From positions 1-6,818 of the forward strand of contig CAMEKL010000023.1 in the NCBI GenBank assembly GCA_945921365.1: a stretch of 6,818 nt of DNA, given 5' to 3'. The notes below the pieces were generated by a model that ran no database searches, was not told the origin of the DNA, and saw only the letters and a list, made by a program, of their open reading frames with translations. Positions 1-5,403 of the stretch are shown one piece after another. Within the stretch, counting starts at the first letter, position 1, and each line of letters begins with the position of its first letter. The position numbers were made by a program, and so were the translations under genes. The DNA comes from an uncultured Bacillota bacterium. Lineage in GTDB: Bacteria; Bacillota; Clostridia; Christensenellales; UBA1242.

Positions 1-917
1 AAAACAATGCCATTTTCATCAGCTTTAATTTCCTGGTCTGTTTTGTATTCCTTTAATGCTTCCACCAGCATGTCAGGCATTGGAACGGTTCGCTTTGAGC
101 AAGCAGTTTTTGTTTCACTGATAACAGTTACTCGCTTCGTAATTTTTCCATTTTCATCAAATTTAGGAACGATAGTGATTGCTCTATCAACATTTATAGT
201 TTTGTTTTTAAGGTCAATGTCTTTCCACATTAGTCCCAAAGTTTCGCCAGTTCTAAGGCCGCCTAACATCATACAAAGACAAAGTGGTTTAAGTAGTTTA
301 TGTTCGCCAAGACAAGTTAAAAACCTTTCTCTTGTTTCGGGTGGGATAGCCTTGTATTTGTTTTCACTATCATAGATTTTTCGCTCTTTGCTTTTTACTC
401 TTGTTAGCAAAGTTGGATTGCTTTGCACAAATTTATTTTGAACAGCGTAGTCAAAAAATTGATTAAATATGACTTTTGTTTTTCTCACAACATCAAGACT
501 ATATCCATCTTCAATCATTTGGTTTAATAGTTTTTGAATAACCATTGTTGTAACTTCATCAATTTTCATATTGCCAATTTTAGGTTCAATATGCAATTTG
601 AATTTGCTAAAATTGCCTTCAAAAGTTCGTGGTGTAACTTGGTTCTTTTTGAAAACTAAAAGCCATTCTGTCATTAAACTTCCAATTGTGTTTTTGTCAA
701 CATAATCAAAATTTTCGCTTTCAATTCTGTTAGTTAGTTCAGTCAATTTATTTGCGACTTCCATTCTTGATTTGCCATAAATAAATTTGCGAATTGGCTT
801 GCCATTGTCATCATAACCAGTTGTTACTGCACCAGTCCATCTTCCGTCCTTTCGTTGGAATATTGAGCCTTCGTTGTTGGCTCTGCGAGTTTTACTTACA
901 ACTTTCTTTCTAGCCAT
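1..917 (-). CDS. int: Tyrosine site-specific integrase, C-terminus missing
   Basis: This is a tyrosine recombinase that would integrate and excise the element at an attachment site. The frame is open from ATG 917 to the window edge, giving 305 residues. Residues 13-50 (NEGSIFQRKDGRW and following) look like the arm-type DNA-binding domain of ICE and phage integrases. Residues of about 70-165 fit the core-binding domain. The catalytic domain starts near 185 and has box I GLRTGE with the catalytic Arg at 222. The beta-hairpin KT..S.R..P motif places the probable catalytic Lys at 270. The HxLRH box and the nucleophilic Tyr lie beyond position 1, so completeness cannot be judged. The start overlaps the end of the excisionase-like gene by 8 bp, and its ribosome binding site (GAGGTG, 922-927) lies inside that gene, so the two are probably translated together. 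Family assignment is secure. The target site is unknown. Confidence 0.95.
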   Translation of the reverse strand, partial: MARKKVVSKTRRANNEGSIFQRKDGRWTGAVTTGYDDNGKPIRKFIYGKSRMEVANKLTELTNRIESENFDYVDKNTIGSLMTEWLLVFKKNQVTPRTFEGNFSKFKLHIEPKIGNMKIDEVTTMVIQKLLNQMIEDGYSLDVVRKTKVIFNQFFDYAVQNKFVQSNPTLLTRVKSKERKIYDSENKYKAIPPETRERFLTCLGEHKLLKPLCLCMMLGGLRTGETLGLMWKDIDLKNKTINVDRAITIVPKFDENGKITKRVTVISETKTACSKRTVPMPDMLVEALKEYKTDQEIKADENGIV

Positions 918-1173
918 TTTGCACCTCGCTTGCGGTGCTGTTAAGTGTTAGCCAAGTAACAAAGTTAAGGACACTTACAACTTGACGCTTGCCAACTTTG
1001 GTTGTTGGAAAAGATTTGCTACGAAGAAGATTTCTAACATTATCTCTGCCAAGTCCGGTGATTTTAATAAGGTCTTCGCAATCAAGAAAATCTTTGTTAT
1101 ATTTAGTTGAAATTCGGTCAACTTCCGATTGTATTAAGTTGTTTAAATTTAGATTTGTATTGTTTAAATTCAT
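910..1173 (-). CDS. Excisionase-like small HTH DNA-binding protein
   Basis: An 87-residue protein, probably the recombination directionality factor (excisionase) for the adjacent integrase. Residues 29-51 (LDCEDLIKITGLGRDNVRNL and on) form a MerR/excisionase-type helix-turn-helix. The wing follows at 55-75 (FPTTKVGKR, then a segment ending in a TWL helix), the layout of the HTH_17 excisionase family. The first 15 residues are Asn/Leu-rich low complexity. ATG 1173 is preceded by AAAGGAA (1184-1190) at about 10 nt, which supports this start. The stop TAG (912-910) lies 8 bp inside the integrase gene. Size, fold and position immediately before int all fit Xis. A purely regulatory role, for example repression of the int promoter, is possible and not excluded. 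No convincing -35/-10 pair was seen upstream. Confidence 0.8.
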   Translation of the reverse strand: MNLNNTNLNLNNLIQSEVDRISTKYNKDFLDCEDLIKITGLGRDNVRNLLRSKSFPTTKVGKRQVVSVLNFVTWLTLNSTASEVQNG

Positions 1174-1272
1174 AAGTTTAATGTTCCTTTTGTTTGTAAA
1201 ATTTTTTCTTTCTACAATCTCTTTCTAAATCTAAATTTATTAAAATCTATTCGCATCGAGCGAGATAGAAGT

Positions 1273-1318
1273 AGCAACTTTGTTGCCAAGAAGAAGTGTT
1301 GGGTATCCCAACAGCTTC
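1273..1318. other. Tandem hairpins; candidate oriT
   Basis: Two adjacent inverted repeats lie in the gap between relaxase and xis. The first is GCAAC-TTT-GTTGC (1273-1285). The second is TGTTGGG-TAT-CCCAACA (1297-1313), extended after a single bulged G by GAAG/CTTC (1293-1296 with 1315-1318). The second hairpin is GC-richer than its surroundings and has no U-tract on either strand, so it is a poor terminator. A strong short inverted repeat near a relaxase gene is the usual form of an origin of transfer. The exact nick site cannot be assigned. A rival oriT candidate lies at 3216-3264. Confidence 0.45.
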
Positions 1319-1326
1319 CAAAATGA

Positions 1327-1412
1327 CGAGAAAACATAGTAAATTTAAGTGTATCATTTAAAAGTGCTATTAAATGGCACTTTTACGCACTAAATTTTAT
1401 AATTGTTTCTCG
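1327..1412. repeat. Large imperfect palindrome around a nested hairpin
   Basis: The outer arm CGAGAAA (1327-1333) pairs with TTTCTCG (1406-1412) and continues with CA/TG after one bulge. A middle segment AAATTT..AGTG (1341-1351) pairs with CACTAAATTT (1388-1397) with one bulged A. Both enclose the inner hairpin at 1359-1385. The whole forms a cruciform-like structure just downstream of the relaxase gene. It may be a composite terminator, part of oriT, or a binding region for integrase or relaxosome proteins. The pairing is read directly from the sequence; the role is not known. Confidence 0.55.
1359..1385 (-). terminator. Probable terminator after the relaxase gene
   Basis: A perfect 9-bp stem, TAAAAGTGC (1359-1367) with GCACTTTTA (1377-1385), extended inward by three weaker pairs around a 3-nt loop. 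Read on the minus strand, the stem ends in TTTT, then AAATG. It lies about 65 bp after the relaxase stop and before xis, so it would separate the mobilization operon from the recombination genes. The U-tract is short and largely inside the stem, and the sequence is nearly symmetric, so it could work in either direction or serve as a protein-binding palindrome. Confidence 0.5.
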
Positions 1413-1450
1413 CTTATGCTCTATACTAAATATTTCTATATTTTTAGTGC

Positions 1451-2653
1451 TTACATTTCAAAATCACTGCTCAAAATTCCTTGCTCAATCAAAGTCTTTA
1501 TGTGCATTTCTTCAAGTTTATTCATATAGTCTTGAAAGGCTTTGATAGCTTCGTATTCGACCTTTGAATTAAGATATAAACACTCATCAAGTTCTCTTTT
1601 TAATTTGCTTTTTTGCATTCGTTTTTCAACTAAATTTTTTGCGTTTAGTTTTGTCCTTTGTTCTTCTTCAATCTTTAAATTTTTTGCACTTTCAATAACA
1701 ACATTTCCAAGCCTTCGATAGATGTCATTCATCATTTTGTCGCCAACACTTTCGTTCGGTTTATCATAACCATTTCGCTTGCAATAACTATTTACTTTGT
1801 CATTTTTTTCTTTCACAAGTTCGTCAAAATCATCTTTGTAGAGTGAAATATTTGGATTATGTTTGATAATATAATTTGTGATATTGTCAACTTGCGATTT
1901 TAAGTTTTGCATATTTTCAGAGTTGTAATAAAGGTGTCCACTTTCAGAAAATTGATTTGCCAAACCTAAAAGCAAAGCCTTCATTTTAAGCCCAGAGATG
2001 TCGTTTATTTGCTCGTTAAAACTCTTTGTTAAGTTTGTTCTTACTTTTATCTCACGAGCCTTAAAATCGGTTGCAGCGAGTTCCAAGTTGGCTTTGAAAA
2101 AGTTCATTGCTTTGTCTGAAATATAACCACGAGAAAATATCTTTTTATTGCCTTTAATTCGCTGTGGCTCCTTCTCAAAAAAGATGATGTGAATATGTCT
2201 GTTGTCGGTGTTCTCATGCAGTCCTGCAAACCACTCAATGTTCTCTGCTTTAAGTCCTGCTCGTTTGAAATATTTTGGCAGTTCGGTTTTAACAAGATTG
2301 TATGCTTGCTCAAAGTTATTACACCATTTAAGTCCAAACTTTTCTTCAAACGAGATGACGCCACTCCAAATAACTGACTGTGTTTCTCTTAAATTTTTTC
2401 GCACATTTGCAATATCTTTTTTACTCATCTTTCCATCTTGATTGAAGATTCCAGAAGATTTTGAGTTGTTGTTTGAATATTCCACAAAGTCAAGTTTTTG
2501 TAAGTCTTTAATTCCTGTTGCAATGTATTTTAGGTAATCGCTATATTTGTTTGATGAATAATAATTTCTCTTGTCTTGCATTTTCTCGTCCTCATAATGT
2601 GGAAGAAAAAATTCTTGCTTGTAAACAACATTTGGGGTCGCATTATTAGTCAT
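1451..2653 (-). CDS. MOBL/MobP2-type conjugative relaxase
   Basis: A 400-residue DNA-nicking relaxase that would cut one strand at oriT and lead it into the recipient. The histidine metal-binding motif is at 146-156 (HENTDNRHIHI; His146, His153, His155), followed by a hydrophobic strand and Glu160. The conserved-looking block WSGVISFEEKF (96-106) and an N-terminal Tyr-rich segment (Tyr31, 32, 37, 40, 43) resemble the MOBL family (Pfam MobL), whose prototype is the relaxase of Bacillus plasmid pLS20. One of these tyrosines is the likely nucleophile; which one cannot be told. The C-terminal third (about 275-395) is charged and helical and may bind partners. ATG 2653 is supported by AGGAG at 2661-2665, 7 nt upstream. 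The gene overlaps the accessory gene by 8 bp, so the two are probably co-translated. The frame shows no sign of damage. Confidence 0.9.
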   Translation of the reverse strand: MTNNATPNVVYKQEFFLPHYEDEKMQDKRNYYSSNKYSDYLKYIATGIKDLQKLDFVEYSNNNSKSSGIFNQDGKMSKKDIANVRKNLRETQSVIWSGVISFEEKFGLKWCNNFEQAYNLVKTELPKYFKRAGLKAENIEWFAGLHENTDNRHIHIIFFEKEPQRIKGNKKIFSRGYISDKAMNFFKANLELAATDFKAREIKVRTNLTKSFNEQINDISGLKMKALLLGLANQFSESGHLYYNSENMQNLKSQVDNITNYIIKHNPNISLYKDDFDELVKEKNDKVNSYCKRNGYDKPNESVGDKMMNDIYRRLGNVVIESAKNLKIEEEQRTKLNAKNLVEKRMQKSKLKRELDECLYLNSKVEYEAIKAFQDYMNKLEEMHIKTLIEQGILSSDFEM

Positions 2654-3104
2654 TCATAAGCTCCTGCAAGTGATTTTGCTTTTCTTCTTCAAGTCCATAT
2701 TCATCAAGCGGGGAATACTTCCAATCGTTTGTGTAATTGCCAATATTGATTTGATTTACCTTGTGTAAAAGTTTTGTTATCAAGTTTAAGAGTGATTGAT
2801 TTGTTTTGATTTCAGCGTTTGTTTCCACAAAGTCCATTTTTTGCCTGCCAGAAATGTCTGCAAGTTTGTCATCTATGCTTTGCAAATATTTTCGTATTTC
2901 CGAAAAGTTTATGCTTTGATTTAAGTTGTTGTCGCCAAGCATTTTGTTAGCACCAACCAAAGCAAAATATTTTATGGCGTCATTTAGACTATCAAATTTG
3001 TCTTTAAACTTTGTGATTGCTCGGTGCAGTAGTTCGCTTTCGTTTTCGTCATAAACTCTAAACAAATATCGGTCTTTCAAATCTTTTGTTTTAATTCTTG
3101 CCAT
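2646..3104 (-). CDS. Relaxosome accessory (MobC/Aux-like) protein
   Basis: A 152-residue cytoplasmic protein. Residues 12-58 read as a short beta strand (RYLFRVYD) followed by two helices (ENESELLHRAITKF and SLNDAIKYFALVGANKML), the pattern of ribbon-helix-helix DNA-binding proteins. Residues of about 65-118 are a probable coiled coil with regularly spaced Ile/Leu. The tail (120-152) is acidic. Small RHH proteins encoded directly before a relaxase usually bind oriT and help load the relaxase; pLS20 Aux proteins and plasmid MobC proteins are examples. The 8-bp overlap with the relaxase gene supports this role. ATG 3104 has a strong GGAGG (3109-3113) only 4 nt upstream. A 16-codon frame overlaps its start. 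Family membership is inferred from secondary structure and context, not from a diagnostic motif. Confidence 0.7.
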   Translation of the reverse strand: MARIKTKDLKDRYLFRVYDENESELLHRAITKFKDKFDSLNDAIKYFALVGANKMLGDNNLNQSINFSEIRKYLQSIDDKLADISGRQKMDFVETNAEIKTNQSLLNLITKLLHKVNQINIGNYTNDWKYSPLDEYGLEEEKQNHLQELMND

Positions 3105-3141
3105 AGTTCCTCCAAGTTTTGTAAATTAAGAAGCGTTGCAT
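3091..3141 (-). CDS. Possible 16-residue leader peptide before the accessory gene
   Basis: A short frame, MQRFLIYKTWRNYGKN, starts at ATG 3141 and stops at TAA 3093-3091. It has the best Shine-Dalgarno of the region (AGGAGG, 3149-3154, 7 nt spacing). It overlaps the first 14 bp of the accessory gene in another frame, and the accessory gene's own Shine-Dalgarno lies inside its codons 10-12. Translation of this peptide would therefore pass over the accessory gene's initiation site, which suits translational coupling or leader control. The peptide is basic and aromatic. It may equally be a chance frame behind a ribosome-binding sequence. No relative is recognised. Confidence 0.45.
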   Translation of the reverse strand: MQRFLIYKTWRNYGKN

Positions 3142-3170
3142 TTTTAATCCTCCTTTTAATAAATTTTCAC

Positions 3171-3204
3171 AAAGAAAAAAGAACTGCTGGTGGCTCGCAG
3201 TTCT
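3171..3204 (-). terminator. Rho-independent terminator after the HTH regulator gene
   Basis: On the minus strand a perfect 8-bp stem AGAACTGC/GCAGTTCT (arms 3204-3197 and 3187-3180) with a 9-nt loop runs straight into TTTTTC and TTT. This is the clearest intrinsic terminator in the window. It lies about 90 bp after the stop of the 254-residue HTH gene and about 40 bp before the leader peptide of the mobilization operon. It therefore either ends the regulator transcript or acts as an attenuator in the leader of the mobilization operon. No promoter is obvious between it and the accessory gene, which keeps the attenuator reading open. Confidence 0.8.
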
Positions 3205-3215
3205 CTTTAATTTGC

Positions 3216-3264
3216 ATTTGCCCCTCATATATGTATAAAAAACAGGCAAAAGTCAGGGGTAAAT
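3216..3264. repeat. Inverted repeat with two exclusive pairings; rival oriT candidate
   Basis: ATTTGCCCCT (3216-3225) pairs with AGGGGTAAAT (3255-3264) over 10 bp with one G-T pair. Alternatively TTTGCC (3217-3222) pairs perfectly with GGCAAA (3245-3250). The left arm is shared, so only one structure can form at a time. The spacer is AT-rich (CATATATGTATAAAA, 3226-3240). The location, directly before the accessory-relaxase operon, is where MOBL and other Gram-positive mobilization systems often place oriT. It could instead be an antiterminator/terminator switch linked to the terminator at 3171-3204, or simply a weak additional terminator of the regulator gene. Confidence 0.45.
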
Positions 3265-3295
3265 TGATATTTTCAGTAAAATTTATTAAAAATTT

Positions 3296-4060
3296 TTATT
3301 TTTTCTCTTGTTTTTCTCTAAAAGGCTCTAAAAATTCGCCAACAATGTCAAACATATCTTGAACAGAATATTCTTTGCCAAACAAATTAAATTTTTGTTC
3401 TTTAAAGGCTTTTTTAGTGTCATCAACAAGACCGAGCTTTTTATCTTTCTTTTGAATTGTTTTGACTTCATCAACAAAATCAATAATTTTATCAATAGTT
3501 ATGATTGAAGAAAAGTCTTTTGTTTTTGCAAACTCATTCAACTTTTCTTTTGCAATTAAGTTTGTTTCAATCTTCAAATGTTCTTTCCAATGCTTGAAGA
3601 AATATGTGTTTTGAAAATCTTTATCTTCACAAAGCAAAACTCTCAAATCGTCAATCGCAGTTTTGTAGTTATCAGATATGCTTTGTTTTGAGCAGGCAAG
3701 TTTTTCGGCTATCTTATTGAATTTCATTTTGCCCTTAAAGCGCATATACAAAATCTTTTTGTATTTCTCGTTTGTCATATTTTTAACAACTTGCCAAATA
3801 GCTTTTTTCAAAATCTCTCGCTGCTGCTCAAAATATGAAATAAGTTTGCTGTCATCAAATTGCTTGGCTTTATAGCTTATGTAGTCCTCAGTTGGATAGG
3901 CAGAAAAAGAACGAGCATAGTTCATAGCGTCTTGTTTGTTTTGTTCCTTTAAATCTTTGTCAATGTTGTCAATCGCAATTTTCATCTCAAGGGTAGGAAC
4001 TTCAAACTCACGAACTACGCCAAAGTCATCTTTAATCTTAACATAAAATTTTTCTTCCAT
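3296..4060 (-). CDS. Sigma-70 region-4-like HTH protein of unknown role
   Basis: A 254-residue protein. Residues of about 96-140 (MTNEKYKKILYMRFKGKMKF, then KIAEKLACSKQSISD and YKTAIDDL) match the layout of sigma-70 region 4: a helix ending in YMRF, then a helix-turn-helix at about 113-139. There is no recognisable region 2, so it is unlikely to be a complete sigma factor. The N-terminal 95 residues begin with a beta-rich segment and then charged helices. The C-terminal 110 residues are Lys/Glu-rich helices without recognised motifs. It is probably a DNA-binding transcription regulator of the element, comparable in style to small sigma-like or ArpU-type regulators. ATG 4060 is the first start; GTGGA touches it directly, so there is no well-placed Shine-Dalgarno. 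A strong terminator follows at 3171-3204. The target promoters are unknown. Confidence 0.7.
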   Translation of the reverse strand: MEEKFYVKIKDDFGVVREFEVPTLEMKIAIDNIDKDLKEQNKQDAMNYARSFSAYPTEDYISYKAKQFDDSKLISYFEQQREILKKAIWQVVKNMTNEKYKKILYMRFKGKMKFNKIAEKLACSKQSISDNYKTAIDDLRVLLCEDKDFQNTYFFKHWKEHLKIETNLIAKEKLNEFAKTKDFSSIITIDKIIDFVDEVKTIQKKDKKLGLVDDTKKAFKEQKFNLFGKEYSVQDMFDIVGEFLEPFREKQEKK

Positions 4061-4069
4061 TCCACTTTA

Positions 4070-4078
4070 AGTATAGCA
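4070..4078 (-). promoter_or_regulatory. Extended -10 element close to the HTH gene start
   Basis: TGC-TATACT on the minus strand is a good extended -10 sequence with no clear -35 element. It ends only 9 nt before ATG 4060, so a transcript from it would be almost leaderless, and this gene indeed lacks a well-spaced Shine-Dalgarno. It may be a second promoter or a chance match. The upstream promoter at 4137-4164 is the better candidate. Confidence 0.4.
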
Positions 4079-4106
4079 TAACAAAACTCAAAAATCTTTC
4101 AAAAGC

Positions 4107-4149
4107 GACAACATTCTTTGTCGAACATTGACAAATACTATACCTTGTC
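4107..4149. promoter_or_regulatory. Alternating GACAA/TTGTC half-sites; candidate operator
   Basis: Four 5-bp half-sites alternate in orientation on the plus strand: GACAA 4107-4111, TTGTC 4118-4122, GACAA 4130-4134 and TTGTC 4145-4149. They form two palindromes, one with a 6-bp spacer (extended to CGACAA/TTGTCG) and one with a 10-bp spacer. The second palindrome encloses the -10 box of the minus-strand promoter at 4137-4142; the first lies in the expected leader. This arrangement fits binding of a dimeric repressor, possibly the HTH protein regulating itself. The sites are seen directly; the binding is inferred. Confidence 0.4.
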
Positions 4150-4164
4150 CCAAATAACGGTCAA
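4137..4164 (-). promoter_or_regulatory. Vegetative promoter of the HTH regulator gene
   Basis: On the minus strand: -35 TTGACC (4164-4159), 16-bp spacer, -10 TATAGT (4142-4137), with five of six matches to consensus in each box. Transcription would start near 4130 and leave a leader of about 70 nt before ATG 4060. That leader contains the CGACAA/TTGTCG inverted repeat (4106-4123). Confidence 0.65.
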
Positions 4165-4170
4165 CAAAAG

Positions 4171-4221
4171 AAAAATGTGAAACATTTTATGCCACATTTT
4201 CAAAACTTGTTTCACATTTTT
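4171..4221. repeat. Perfect 13-bp inverted repeat, possible terminator
   Basis: AAAAATGTGAAAC (4171-4183) and GTTTCACATTTTT (4209-4221) are exact inverted copies separated by 25 bp. The spacer holds a further direct copy of the core (CCACATTTT, 4192-4200), 20 bp from the right-arm copy. Both outer edges are T-rich in the outgoing direction (TTTTTCTTTT on the minus strand, TTTTTATTTT on the plus strand), so the repeat may end transcription of the sigma operon on the minus strand. The long loop and third copy are unusual for a terminator and would also suit a protein-binding or element-end site. Confidence 0.5.
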
Positions 4222-4251
4222 ATTTTAACTTTATTCTTTCTTGTTTGATAC

Positions 4252-4303
4252 AAGTTAGTTTTTCTAACTTTTATTTAATTCATTAGACAAATTATTGGTC
4301 TAA
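4252..4303. terminator. Two small hairpins at the end of the anti-sigma gene
   Basis: AAGTTAG-TTTTT-CTAACTT (4252-4270) is a perfect 7-bp hairpin followed on the plus strand by TTATTTAATT. TTAGAC (4283-4288) with GTCTAA (4298-4303) is a 6-bp hairpin that contains the anti-sigma stop codon. Neither has a clean U-tract on the minus strand. They may help end the sigma operon transcript together with the larger repeat at 4171-4221, but this is weak evidence. Confidence 0.3.
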
Positions 4304-5403
4304 ATATAATTATATTTACCATCTTGGAATTGAATGTAAAAATTCACATTTTCATTACTCATGTTACCAGTAACATGAACTAATAGTTTGCCTTCCTTAC
4401 TCTCTGCATCAAATATTAAATTATTGATTATTTCACCTTTTTTAATACTCATACTCAAACTTAATTCGTTGCCTTCTGCTTCATATCCAATAGTGTTTTG
4501 TTCAACAAGTAAACCTTCGCTATATAACGAATAAATAAATTCTTGCTCTAATTCTTGTTTGCCATCTTCAATCTCGCTCTCAAAATTTTGTTGAACTTCA
4601 ATATAGGAAGATTTTTTTGTGTTTGTAAAAGCTTTGAAAAATATCTCGCTTTCAGACTCTCCATTTTCAGTTTCGATTTTATATAAACCTTCCACTGGAT
4701 ATTCTTCATTTTCTATTAAAAGTATTCCGTCAATAGCATAATTTTGCTCAACTTCAAAATCTTCAACATCTTCATCTATTAGAGTTTTATTAAATAGCAT
4801 TTTATAAGAATTTTTTTCGCCATTCAAATTAGAATAATTCACTATCATTGTAAATTGATAATTTAATTCGCCATTTGTTATACTATTTTCAATTTTGCTT
4901 TCACTCAATAAGTTTTCAAGTAAAGACATATATTTGTCAAGAGTTTCCTTTTGAGCAGAATTTAATTCATTTTGTTGTCTTTGTGTGCTGTATGTTGCAG
5001 ACATTGTAGCACTAAAATTATATTGGCTTGTTGAAGAAAAAGAACTTGTATGGACAGAATTAGATGATAGCAAAGCACCAACCGATGCTACACTATAAGC
5101 ATAAAAAGTATCGGCATTGACAACTTGTGCAAATTTATTATAAATTTTAGGGTTGCCTGTGTCTATGTCCTTATTTAAAAAAACTGGAATGAAAATTCCA
5201 AGGAATAAAACAACAATTACAGCAAATGAACAAAGAATCATTTTAAATTGAGTAGAACTGCTTTTTTGTTTTCCATTGTGAGCATAAACAAGAGAAGTTT
5301 GTTTTTGTTCAAAGCCAAGTTCTTGTTTAATGTTATCTTTTATCTTATCATCTGGTAAAATTTCTGACTTTTGTTGTGCTAAAAGTTTTTTTATGTTTTT
5401 CAT
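4300..5403 (-). CDS. Membrane-anchored putative anti-sigma factor
   Basis: A 367-residue protein, probably the inhibitor of the ECF sigma factor encoded just before it. Residues 1-53 are a cytoplasmic charged segment (IKQEL at 25-29) that would hold the sigma factor. A single membrane helix spans about 54-76 (MILCSFAVIVVLFLGIF and on). Residues 77-367 are predicted outside the membrane, rich in Ser, Asn and Glu and beta-prone. No HxxxCxxC zinc motif is present, so it is not a classical ZAS anti-sigma. The outer domain, from about residue 99 to 277, is related to the divergently transcribed lipoprotein; one ungapped block (225-260) has 13 of 36 identities by hand count. ATG 5403 overlaps the sigma stop as ATGA and has GGAG at 5412-5415, 8 nt upstream. 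The anti-sigma role is inferred from topology and operon position. Confidence 0.75.
   Translation of the reverse strand: MKNIKKLLAQQKSEILPDDKIKDNIKQELGFEQKQTSLVYAHNGKQKSSSTQFKMILCSFAVIVVLFLGIFIPVFLNKDIDTGNPKIYNKFAQVVNADTFYAYSVASVGALLSSNSVHTSSFSSTSQYNFSATMSATYSTQRQQNELNSAQKETLDKYMSLLENLLSESKIENSITNGELNYQFTMIVNYSNLNGEKNSYKMLFNKTLIDEDVEDFEVEQNYAIDGILLIENEEYPVEGLYKIETENGESESEIFFKAFTNTKKSSYIEVQQNFESEIEDGKQELEQEFIYSLYSEGLLVEQNTIGYEAEGNELSLSMSIKKGEIINNLIFDAESKEGKLLVHVTGNMSNENVNFYIQFQDGKYNYI

Larger units (their letters stand above)
1..4164 (-). mobile_element. Integrative mobilizable element, partial
   Basis: Five minus-strand genes make a typical mobilization and integration set: HTH regulator, relaxosome accessory protein, relaxase, excisionase-like protein and tyrosine integrase. 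The integrase usually lies at one end of such elements, so one attachment site should lie a short way beyond position 1. The right limit is drawn at the promoter of the first gene (4164) and is an inference, because no direct repeat marking an attachment site is recognisable. No coupling protein or mating-pore gene is present, so within this window the element looks mobilizable rather than self-transmissible. It could still be one arm of a larger conjugative element whose other genes lie to the left. Confidence 0.65.

Noticed and set aside
7..375. Open frame on the plus strand opposite the integrase
   Set aside because: It lies antisense to an integrase frame with clear catalytic motifs, has no ribosome site and shows no recognisable domain.
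989..1228. Open plus-strand frame opposite the excisionase-like gene
   Set aside because: It mirrors the HTH gene, is dominated by Phe/Leu from antisense AT-rich codons and has no Shine-Dalgarno.
1425..1448. Weak hairpin ACTAAA..TTTAGT just after the relaxase stop
   Set aside because: It has bulges, only A-T-rich pairs and no following U-tract, so it was not called as a separate terminator.
2104..2441. Several open frames on both strands within the relaxase gene
   Set aside because: All overlap the HxH region of the relaxase in other frames and have no independent support.
3678..3875. Plus-strand frame within the HTH regulator gene
   Set aside because: It is antisense to the coding HTH region, with no ribosome site and low-complexity hydrophobic composition.
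4128..4133. Perfect TTGACA on the plus strand
   Set aside because: There is no acceptable -10 box 16-18 bp downstream and no plus-strand gene follows.
4122..4134. LexA-box-like CGAAC sequence
   Set aside because: Only one half-site is present; the second half (GTTCG at 4-bp spacing) is missing.
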